Shown here piece after piece: positions 1 through 6,266 of a stretch of 15,323 nt of DNA. The DNA lies in NCBI GenBank assembly GCA_023387815.1, contig JAEWHK010000027.1, forward strand, positions 1 to 15,323, in the 5' to 3' direction. The DNA is from Pseudomonadota bacterium. Lineage in GTDB: Bacteria > Pseudomonadota > Gammaproteobacteria > Burkholderiales > Burkholderiaceae_B. The stretch's first letter is position 1, and each line of letters opens with the position of its first letter. The notes under the pieces are model-generated. The model had not been told where the DNA came from and ran no database searches. It was given only the letters and a program-made list of their open reading frames with translations. A program made the position numbers and the translations under genes.

Positions 1-865
1 GGACACGCAGGAGCTGTTCGAACTGGCCAGCGCCGATGACGATGACGATACGCTGGTGGCCATCGAGGAAGATGCCAACGGTTATGCAACCATTATTGAA
101 GGGTTTGAATTTCGGCGGATGTTTTCCAATCCTGCCGATCCGCTCAACTGCTTTGTTGACATCCAGGCCGGCGCGGGCGGTACCGAAGCCCAGGACTGGG
201 CGTCCATGCTGCTGCGCCAGTATCTGAAATACTGTGAGCGCAAGGATTTCAAAACCGAGATTCTGGAAGAATCCGATGGCGATGTCGCTGGCATCAAATC
301 GGCAACCATCAAGGTAGAAGGCGAATATGCCTTTGGATATTTACGTACCGAAAGCGGGGTACACAGATTGGTGCGCAAAAGCCCGTTTGACTCATCCAAT
401 GGTCGTCACACGTCCTTTGCCAGTATTTATGTCTATCCCGAAATTGACGATTCCATCGAAATTGAAATAAACCCCGCTGATCTGAGGGTCGATACCTATC
501 GCGCCAGTGGCGCCGGAGGACAGCACATCAACAAAACCGATTCTGCGGTCCGGATTACTCATATCCCCAGTGGTATTGTCGTACAGTGTCAGAATGATCG
601 CTCGCAGCATCGCAACCGGGCAGAAGCCATGTCCATGCTTCGCTCCAAACTGTACGAACTGGAAATGCGCAACCGGCTTGCGGAACAGCAGAAACTGGAA
701 GACGCCAAGACCGATGTAGGCTGGGGCCACCAGATCCGCTCGTATGTGCTGGATAACAGCCGGATCAAGGATCTGCGGACCAACGTAGAGATATCCAATA
801 CGCAAAAAGTGCTGGATGGCGATCTGGATCCATTCATCGAAGCCAGCCTGAAACAGGGAGTCTGA
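1..865 (+). CDS. prfB: Peptide chain release factor 2 (RF2), 3' part; 5' end outside window
   Basis: RF2 recognises UGA and UAA stop codons in the ribosomal A site and triggers hydrolysis of peptidyl-tRNA. The reading frame is open from base 2, giving 287 visible codons. Against about 365 residues in E. coli RF2, roughly the first 80 are missing, so the programmed +1 frameshift site typical of prfB cannot be inspected. Visible hallmarks are the tripeptide anticodon SPF (in RKSPFDSSN), which separates RF2 from RF1, and the catalytic GGQ loop (ASGAGGQHINKT), whose Gln is methylated by PrmC in the family. The residue six positions before that Gln is Ala, as in most RF2 proteins, not the Thr of E. 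coli K-12. The stop codon lies one base before the next gene, so the two are probably co-transcribed. Confidence 0.97.
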   Translation, partial: DTQELFELASADDDDDTLVAIEEDANGYATIIEGFEFRRMFSNPADPLNCFVDIQAGAGGTEAQDWASMLLRQYLKYCERKDFKTEILEESDGDVAGIKSATIKVEGEYAFGYLRTESGVHRLVRKSPFDSSNGRHTSFASIYVYPEIDDSIEIEINPADLRVDTYRASGAGGQHINKTDSAVRITHIPSGIVVQCQNDRSQHRNRAEAMSMLRSKLYELEMRNRLAEQQKLEDAKTDVGWGHQIRSYVLDNSRIKDLRTNVEISNTQKVLDGDLDPFIEASLKQGV

Positions 866-866
866 T

Positions 867-1616
867 ATGAGCGGAACCATTGCGATTGTAACCGGCGCCT
901 CACGCGGGCTCGGTGCTGCACTGGCCCGGCAACTGGCTGCCAGCGTACAGCAATTGATTACCGTTTCGCGCAACAGCGATGAGCAAACCGCGCAGATTGC
1001 GCAGGCATCCGGCTGTCATCACGTGCACTACGGGCATGACCTGTCCGACGTGCAGCATATCGAAGCGGCGGCTCTGGGCATTTTTACGCCACTGGATCTG
1101 ACCGCCAGCCGATACCTGCTGATCAACAATGCGGGTTCCCTGGGTCCGGTTGGCCAGTTCGATACACTCAAAGATGCCGTGGCAGTGTCAGACACGTTCA
1201 ATCTGAATGTGACCAGTGCCATGCTGATGACCACCGCCCTGTTGCGCGCGACCAAACATCTGGACGCCGATGTTCAGGTTGTGAATATTTCCTCGGGTGC
1301 AGGACGCTCACCCACGGCGGGTTGGGGCGTCTACTGTGCAACCAAGGCAGCGCTGGACATGTACACGCGTGTTGCGCGCCTGGAAGCCCCGCGGGCCAGA
1401 CTGGTCTCACTTGCACCCGGCGTGATCGATACCACCATGCAGCAGGACATCCGTTCCACGGCGGCACAGGATTTTCCGGATCTGGACAGATTCAAGACGC
1501 TGAACGACACCGGCGCGCTGGCCAGTCCGCAAGCCGTTGCGGAGAAAATTATCCGCTATATCAACAGCGATGATTTCGCCAGCAAGGAAATCGACGACAT
1601 TCGGCAGTACAACTAA
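867..1616 (+). CDS. Short-chain dehydrogenase/reductase (SDR), NAD(P)-dependent
   Basis: This is a 249-residue classical SDR, probably an NAD(P)(H)-dependent oxidoreductase of unknown substrate. The Rossmann glycine motif TGASRGLG is at residues 9-16, NNAG at 87-90, the catalytic Ser at about 142-143 (VVNISSGAG), and the YxxxK pair is Y156/K160 (VYCATKAAL). All catalytic residues are present. The overall style (TGASRGLG start, short C-terminus ending in DDIRQYN) resembles the sepiapterin-reductase or benzil-reductase-like subgroup, but the substrate cannot be read from sequence. The ATG starts one base after the prfB stop. The gene sits between prfB and lysS, which are direct neighbours in E. 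coli, so it is probably translationally coupled to prfB. Length is typical for the family. Confidence 0.9.
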   Translation: MSGTIAIVTGASRGLGAALARQLAASVQQLITVSRNSDEQTAQIAQASGCHHVHYGHDLSDVQHIEAAALGIFTPLDLTASRYLLINNAGSLGPVGQFDTLKDAVAVSDTFNLNVTSAMLMTTALLRATKHLDADVQVVNISSGAGRSPTAGWGVYCATKAALDMYTRVARLEAPRARLVSLAPGVIDTTMQQDIRSTAAQDFPDLDRFKTLNDTGALASPQAVAEKIIRYINSDDFASKEIDDIRQYN

Positions 1617-1733
1617 CACCCGGCAATCGCTGGCGCGCTGGAGTTCACACTTCCCGCTGCGTCAGAGCACTGCCAACGAATCATCCTGTCGGGCAACTAC
1701 GCATGACAGACAACGCAGAATATCAGCAATCTT

Positions 1734-3260
1734 ATGAACGACTCTCAAAAAGACGCACCCGTCACCGAAGTGGACGAAAACAAACTGATCGCCGAGAGGC
1801 GCGGCAAACTGTCACGCCTGCGCTCTGCCGGCGTCGCCTATCCCAATAGCTTCAAGCCTGAGCACAAGGCCCAGGCCCTGCACGATCAGTTTGATCAGTT
1901 CGATAAGGAAACACTGGATCCACAGGCAAATCCTGCGCGCGTGGCCGGTCGCATGATGCTCAAACGCGTCATGGGCAAGGCCAGCTTCGCGACCATACAG
2001 GATGCCAGTGGCCGCATCCAGATCTATCTGGACAAAAAAGGCGTGGGTGAAGAGGTCTATGAACAGTTCAAGAGCTGGGACATCGGCGATATCATCGGCG
2101 TCAGCGGACGTGTTTTCAAAACCAACAAGGGCGAGCTGTCGATTCATGCTGAATCTGTCAATCTGATTTCCAAATCCCTGCGTCCCCTGCCCGATAAATT
2201 TCACGGCATCGCGGATCAGGAATTGCGCTATCGTCAGCGTTACGTCGACCTGATCATGACAGAGACGTCGCGCAATACCTTCAAAGTGCGCAGCAAGGCG
2301 ATTGCGGCAATGCGCGCACAGATGAACGAAGCTGGCTTCCTTGAGGTGGAAACACCCATGCTCCATCCGATCCCCGGAGGTGCCGCAGCCAAACCGTTTA
2401 TTACGCATCACAATGCGCTGGATATGCAGATGTTTTTGCGTATCGCACCGGAGCTCTATCTGAAACGCCTTGTGGTAGGCGGTTTTGAACGTGTCTTTGA
2501 AATCAACCGAAATTTCAGGAACGAAGGTGTCAGCCCACGGCACAATCCGGAATTCACGATGATGGAGTTCTATGCGGCCTACACCGATTACCGGTGGCTC
2601 ATGGACTTTACGGAGAAATTGCTGCGCGATGTAGCCATTGAAGCGACCGGTAGCGCACTGCTTGAGCATCAGGGCAAGCCGCTGGATCTTGGCAAGCCAT
2701 TTGACCGGCTTACCATCACGCAGGCCATTCTCAAATATGCCGATGGCTATTCCGAATCACAACTGAAAGATACAGACTTCCTTCGCAATGAGCTGCGCAG
2801 ACTGGGTGCAGAGGTCGCTGGACCGGTACTGTCACGCGCAGGCCTGGGTGCTTTGCAGCTGGCATTGTTCGAAGAAACCGCCGAATCACAATTGTGGAAT
2901 CCAACCTTCATCATCGATTATCCGGTTGAGGTTTCTCCCCTGGCGCGTGCTTCCGACAGCAATCCGGAAATTACAGAGCGGTTCGAACTGTTCATTACGG
3001 GACGTGAAATTGCCAACGGCTTTTCGGAACTGAATGATCCGGAAGACCAGGCCGCCCGCTTCCAGGCTCAGGTTGCCGCCAAGGATGCCGGCGATGAGGA
3101 AGCCATGTTCTATGATGCCGATTACATTCGTGCGCTGGAATACGGCATGCCCCCAGCAGGCGGTTGCGGTATAGGTATTGATCGCTACATCATGCTGCTG
3201 ACAGACAGTCCGACCATTCGTGACGTTCTGCTCTTCCCGCATCTGCGCAAGGAAGACTGA
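1734..3260 (+). CDS. lysS: Lysyl-tRNA synthetase, class II
   Basis: LysRS charges tRNA-Lys with lysine using ATP in the cytoplasm. At 508 residues it matches the E. coli enzyme (505). The N-terminal OB-fold anticodon-binding domain spans about residues 65-150 (from ARVAGRMMLKRVMG). It is followed by a class II catalytic core with motif 1 ending in VETPML (about 205-210), motif 2 at about 254-283 (FEINRNFRNEGVSPRHN) and motif 3 at about 477-508 (GIGIDRYIML). The ATG at 1734 is chosen because the N-terminus lines up with the family. No strong ribosome binding site is visible before it, and the 117-bp gap from the dehydrogenase gene shows no convincing promoter, so read-through from prfB is likely. 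Transcription ends at the terminator at 3287-3333. Confidence 0.97.
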   Translation: MNDSQKDAPVTEVDENKLIAERRGKLSRLRSAGVAYPNSFKPEHKAQALHDQFDQFDKETLDPQANPARVAGRMMLKRVMGKASFATIQDASGRIQIYLDKKGVGEEVYEQFKSWDIGDIIGVSGRVFKTNKGELSIHAESVNLISKSLRPLPDKFHGIADQELRYRQRYVDLIMTETSRNTFKVRSKAIAAMRAQMNEAGFLEVETPMLHPIPGGAAAKPFITHHNALDMQMFLRIAPELYLKRLVVGGFERVFEINRNFRNEGVSPRHNPEFTMMEFYAAYTDYRWLMDFTEKLLRDVAIEATGSALLEHQGKPLDLGKPFDRLTITQAILKYADGYSESQLKDTDFLRNELRRLGAEVAGPVLSRAGLGALQLALFEETAESQLWNPTFIIDYPVEVSPLARASDSNPEITERFELFITGREIANGFSELNDPEDQAARFQAQVAAKDAGDEEAMFYDADYIRALEYGMPPAGGCGIGIDRYIMLLTDSPTIRDVLLFPHLRKED

Positions 3261-3286
3261 TACGCAATTCATGCGGATGTCGCAAG

Positions 3287-3333
3287 CTGCACCCTCAACG
3301 TTGGATGACCGACGTTGGCGGTGCAGTTTTTTT
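3287..3333 (+). terminator. Intrinsic terminator after lysS
   Basis: The outer stem CTGCACC (3287-3293) pairs with GGTGCAG (3320-3326). A 2x2 internal loop follows, then an inner stem CAACGT (3296-3301) pairing with ACGTTG (3312-3317). Seven T residues follow directly (3327-3333). It lies 27 bases after the lysS stop and is a textbook Rho-independent terminator for the prfB-SDR-lysS unit. Confidence 0.9.
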
Positions 3334-3459
3334 ATGCTTCTGCGATGCGCCCCACTTTTATCAGTGTCGTTTCCCTTAGGCAGCGTCGTATCTTGTATGC
3401 CATTGCCATGATCACAAGAGGTGCACGGTACACGTAGCGTTCAGGAAACGTACAAATTG

Positions 3460-3498
3460 CTGTCATATTAAACCTGTAATATCCCCGCATTATTGTCA
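3460..3498 (+). promoter_or_regulatory. Pho-box-like element and probable phoX promoter
   Basis: CTGTCATATTA (3460-3470) closely matches one PhoB half-site (CTGTCATAAAT-type). A second CTGTAAT lies at 3474-3480 and a TTGTCA at 3493-3498. The first and last start 33 bases apart, three times the normal 11-bp PhoB period. The direct neighbour is 14 bases away instead of 11, so this is not a canonical box. A possible -10 (CATTAT, 3488-3493) lies downstream. The element stands immediately before a phosphatase gene, which supports phosphate control, but this is inference from position and a partial motif match. Confidence 0.35.
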
Positions 3499-3513
3499 AC
3501 CGGATAATGCGAT

Positions 3514-5463
3514 ATGAAACCCGCTCTGTTCTCTTCCTCCCGCCGCCGCAGTCTGAAAGTGCTGGCGACTGCACCCATGCTTCCTCTGACCACAGGTGTT
3601 CTGGGCAGCCTGGCAGGCGTTGCCACTGCCAAAACTGCCGATGCGGTCCGGAAGGCATTTGTCTCTGCAGAGTTTGTGGGCATGGCCGCACCAGCACTGG
3701 ATAATCCAGCTGCGCTGGCTGAGACCACCGTAGGTTCTTCGCTACGGATCCACTGGGATGACAAAACCGAGAGCACCTTTGAACTCGCGTACAAACCTTT
3801 TTTTCTGACTGGTGACAAAGTCCCCGGCGACAACGGTCAGGACGTGATTGCCGGCGGTTACTTTGACATCAATAACAAACCGATCATGGACAATTCCGTT
3901 GCAGGCAAGGAGCGGCAGATTTTCTCTGACAGTCCGGATGGCACATCATTACTGAAGCTGGAAAAAGCCAGCGTTGATGGTGTGAAAGGAAATACCGTAT
4001 TTGCTGTCGTGCAGTTTGAATACACAACGCGCAACCTGAATGGCGACGATATGTACGGCAAACTGCCCTCGCCTATTGCCGTCCTGACGCTGGATCAGGA
4101 TCCCGAAACCGGCCATCTGTCACTTGTGAAATATCACAACGTTGATACGTCCAGCGTCCATGGACTCTGGATCACCTGTGGCGCCTCACTCTCGCCCTGG
4201 AACACGCATCTTTCCAGCGAAGAGTACGAACCCGACGCTTTCAAAATCACCAAAAACGACGAATTCAAGGGATTCAGCAAGGCGCTTTTTGGTGACGAGA
4301 AAAAAGCCAACCCCTATCACTACGGCCATATGCCCGAGGTCACTGTGAACCCTGACGGCACCGGCAGCATCAAAAAGCACTTCAATCTGGGTCGTATTTC
4401 CCACGAGCTGATCCAGGTCATGCCGGATAAACGCACAGCCCTGATGGGCGATGATGCAAACAACGGCGGACTCTTCATGTTTGTCGCGGATCAGGAAGCG
4501 GATCTGTCTGCGGGAAATCTTTACGTGGCCAAATGGCATCAGACCAGCGGCGAAGGCCCTGGCTCGGCCGATCTGACCTGGATTCATCTTGGTCACGCCA
4601 CCAGTGACGAAATCAAGGCGCTGGCCGATAAGCTCAAACCCGAAGACATCATGGAAGTCAAAACAGAGGATCCGTCCGATGACAGTTTCCACAAAATTCA
4701 TTTTGACAAAAAAGTGAACTGGATCAAAGTCAAACCGGGTATGGAAAAGGCCTCGGCATTCCTGGAAACGCACCGCTATGCCGCACTCGTCGGCGGCAGC
4801 ATGGGTTTTTCCAAAATGGAAGGAACAACCGTCAACGCCAAAGATAAAATTGCCTATTCGGCCATGTCCTATGTGCGTGATGCCATGCTCGATGGATCCG
4901 GCGACATCAAGGTACAGGGCCCGTATGCCGGCGCTGTCTATGCCCTGAATCTGAAAGATGGTCAGAAAGACAATAACGACAAGCCAATAACCAGCGCCTG
5001 GGTACCGGTAGATATGAAACCACCCGCAGAACTGGTAGGCGAGGACCTGAAAACACCCGATGCGCTGGGCAATACGGCCAACGCAGACAGGATAGCCAAT
5101 CCCGATAACATTAAGTTCTCGGAAAAACTGCGCACGCTGTTCATTGGTGAAGACAGCGGAACGCATGTGAACAATTTCCTCTGGGCCTATAACGTGGATA
5201 CCAAATCACTGGTTCGGCTGCTTTCCTGTCCGGCCGGCGCAGAATCGACAGGTCTGCAATCCGTCGATGAACTCAATGGCTGGACGTACATCATGAGCAA
5301 TTTCCAGCACGCCGGTGACTGGGAGAAAGGAAAAGGTGGAAAACCCGGTCTGCACGATGTCATCAAGGACAAGGTTGCCCCGCTCATCAACGAAAACTAT
5401 CACGATCGATTCAGCGCCGCCGTGGGTTATCTGACGGGGAAAGAAACGTCCATGAAAATCTGA
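3514..5463 (+). CDS. phoX: PhoX-family (DUF839) alkaline phosphatase, Tat-exported
   Basis: PhoX enzymes are periplasmic or extracellular metal-dependent phosphomonoesterases (Ca2+/Fe3+ in characterised members) that release phosphate from organic esters. This 649-residue protein begins with a twin-arginine signal peptide. SRRRSLK occupies residues 9-15, a hydrophobic stretch follows, and an AxA-type cleavage site (GVATA) lies at about residue 39. Family landmarks are the conserved Cys/Trp segment TCGASLSPWNTHLSSEEY at about 221-238, GDDANNGGLFMFV at about 312-324, and a C-terminal EDSGTHVNNFLWAYNVD segment followed by CPAGAESTGLQ. The gene stands alone, with its own upstream region and a downstream hairpin. 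A weak GGA lies about 10 bases before the ATG. Substrate range is not visible in the sequence. Confidence 0.9.
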   Translation: MKPALFSSSRRRSLKVLATAPMLPLTTGVLGSLAGVATAKTADAVRKAFVSAEFVGMAAPALDNPAALAETTVGSSLRIHWDDKTESTFELAYKPFFLTGDKVPGDNGQDVIAGGYFDINNKPIMDNSVAGKERQIFSDSPDGTSLLKLEKASVDGVKGNTVFAVVQFEYTTRNLNGDDMYGKLPSPIAVLTLDQDPETGHLSLVKYHNVDTSSVHGLWITCGASLSPWNTHLSSEEYEPDAFKITKNDEFKGFSKALFGDEKKANPYHYGHMPEVTVNPDGTGSIKKHFNLGRISHELIQVMPDKRTALMGDDANNGGLFMFVADQEADLSAGNLYVAKWHQTSGEGPGSADLTWIHLGHATSDEIKALADKLKPEDIMEVKTEDPSDDSFHKIHFDKKVNWIKVKPGMEKASAFLETHRYAALVGGSMGFSKMEGTTVNAKDKIAYSAMSYVRDAMLDGSGDIKVQGPYAGAVYALNLKDGQKDNNDKPITSAWVPVDMKPPAELVGEDLKTPDALGNTANADRIANPDNIKFSEKLRTLFIGEDSGTHVNNFLWAYNVDTKSLVRLLSCPAGAESTGLQSVDELNGWTYIMSNFQHAGDWEKGKGGKPGLHDVIKDKVAPLINENYHDRFSAAVGYLTGKETSMKI

Positions 5464-5470
5464 ACGGGCT

Positions 5471-5495
5471 CGGGTCAGGCAAAAGGCCTGACCCG
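5471..5495 (+). terminator. Strong GC hairpin just after phoX
   Basis: A perfect 10-bp stem, CGGGTCAGGC (5471-5480) with GCCTGACCCG (5486-5495), closes a five-base AAAAG loop seven bases after the phoX stop. No T tract follows on either strand. It may be a Rho-type end or an mRNA 3'-stabilising hairpin rather than a classical intrinsic terminator. Confidence 0.6.
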
Positions 5496-5499
5496 ACGC

Positions 5500-5597
5500 T
5501 TAACTAGTTCAACTTTAAACCAGTTCAGATATTAAGCCAGATCAGATGTGAGACTGGAATGAGAGTAGAGCCGGATCAGGTGATGCCGGACTAAGCG
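5500..5597. repeat. Degenerate 17-bp tandem repeat, up to six units
   Basis: Two clear units, TTAAACCAGTTCAGATA (5515-5531) and TTAAGCCAGATCAGATG (5532-5548), are adjacent and differ at three positions. A shorter related unit precedes them (5500-5514, TTAACTAGTTCAAC). Downstream at the same period, TAGAGCCGGATCAGGTG (5566-5582) matches unit 3 at 13 of 17 bases. The intervening 5549-5565 is a poor copy, differing largely by transitions. A last partial copy, GCCGGACTAAG, begins near 5585. The array lies between phoX and the small secreted ORF and codes for nothing obvious. It could be a decayed minisatellite or a set of protein-binding sites. Confidence 0.55.
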
Positions 5598-5625
5598 TAA
5601 ACCCGCTCCTAGCGAAAACGATTAG

Positions 5626-5653
5626 TTCGGCTCGATGGCAGACGTTTTATAAT
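5626..5653 (+). promoter_or_regulatory. Candidate promoter for the 56-codon ORF
   Basis: A perfect -10 box TATAAT lies at 5648-5653. The best -35 (TTCGGC, 5626-5631, 16-base spacer) is weak. Transcription would start near 5660, about 20 bases before the ATG of the small ORF. Confidence 0.4.
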
Positions 5654-5681
5654 TGACGGACGCAAAGACCGAGTCCAGTTC

Positions 5682-5852
5682 ATGAAACCCAGCCATTTTT
5701 TTCTGATTCTGTTGCTGCTGCTTACGGGATCTAGTACACAGGTGGTTGCCACTCCTGCAATCCAGCGCGACAACCACCCCGTTCCTCCGACCACGATTAC
5801 AGGTGTGATGGGTGTTTTTTGCCCCAAAGAAGCCTTCAACCATGCCCATTAA
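5682..5852 (+). CDS. Small secreted peptide, 56 residues, function unknown
   Basis: The ATG at 5682 opens a 56-codon ORF ending in TAA at 5850-5852. The N-terminus MKPSHFFLILLLLLTG is a classical Sec signal peptide: one Lys, then a Phe/Leu/Ile core at about residues 6-15. A likely signal peptidase site follows VVA at about residue 23. The predicted mature peptide of about 33 residues is rich in Pro, Thr and His, carries a single Cys in GVMGVFCPKE, and ends in NHAH. The signal-peptide architecture and the TATAAT upstream favour a real gene. The ribosome binding site is weak (GAG about 9 bases upstream), and I recognise no family. Longer frames on the opposite strand here look like shadows. Confidence 0.45.
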   Translation: MKPSHFFLILLLLLTGSSTQVVATPAIQRDNHPVPPTTITGVMGVFCPKEAFNHAH

Positions 5853-5857
5853 TTGAA

Positions 5858-5877
5858 CCAATGCTGTCTCGCATTGG
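5858..5877 (-). terminator. Hairpin between the convergent blocks; probable end of the isc operon
   Basis: A perfect 7-bp stem, CCAATGC (5858-5864) with GCATTGG (5871-5877), has a six-base loop. It lies 22 bases after the fdx stop on the - strand, where it is followed by a weakly T-rich stretch (TTCAATTAAT). It also lies just after the small + strand ORF and could serve both directions. Confidence 0.5.
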
Positions 5878-5899
5878 CGAGCCTGTTCAGCCGTGGCGC

Positions 5900-6241
5900 T
5901 TAATGATTTTCCTTGGCGTGATTGATGGTGTACTTGGGAATTTCCACGACCAGATCCTCATCCGCCACAATCGCCTGGCATGACAGGCGTGATACCGACG
6001 TCAGACCCCAGGCTTTATCCAGCAAATCCTCTTCGTCATCAGAGGCATCTTCCAGTGAATTGAAACCTTCCTTCACGACAACATGGCAGGTCGTGCAGGC
6101 ACAGGACAATTCGCACGCATGCTCGATTTCTATGTGATTATCCAGGAGAATACGACAAATGGAAGTGCCTTCCGGGGCATCCTCAATGATCGCTCCCTCT
6201 GGGCATACATCGGGATGCGGCAATACGGTTATTTTTGGCAT
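5900..6241 (-). CDS. fdx: ISC-type [2Fe-2S] ferredoxin
   Basis: This 113-residue ferredoxin supplies electrons to the IscS/IscU cluster assembly machinery. The cluster ligands are visible as C43, C49 and C52 in HACELSCACTTC plus C88 in SRLSCQA, matching the C-X5-C-X2-C...C pattern of E. coli Fdx. C47 is the extra non-ligand cysteine seen in the family. The C-terminal acidic tract EDASDDEEDLLD is typical. It is the last gene of the isc operon, 25 bases after hscA. No iscX follows; the next element downstream is a hairpin. The ATG at 6241 has only a weak Shine-Dalgarno. Confidence 0.95.
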   Translation of the reverse strand: MPKITVLPHPDVCPEGAIIEDAPEGTSICRILLDNHIEIEHACELSCACTTCHVVVKEGFNSLEDASDDEEDLLDKAWGLTSVSRLSCQAIVADEDLVVEIPKYTINHAKENH

Positions 6242-6266
6242 AGGTCGGGGTCCATTAACTTATTAT

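Noticed and set aside
1812..2669. 285-codon - strand frame opposite lysS
   Set aside because: It lies wholly within lysS and has no motif or ribosome binding site. It is explained by codon bias on the coding strand.
4186..5166. Long - strand open frame (326 codons) opposite phoX
   Set aside because: It is a shadow of phoX: the phoX frame has the Tat signal and DUF839 motifs, while the antisense protein shows none.
5622..5861. 79-codon - strand ORF opposite the small secreted peptide
   Set aside because: It has no signal or domain and contains a low-complexity Gln run created by the Leu-rich signal peptide on the other strand.
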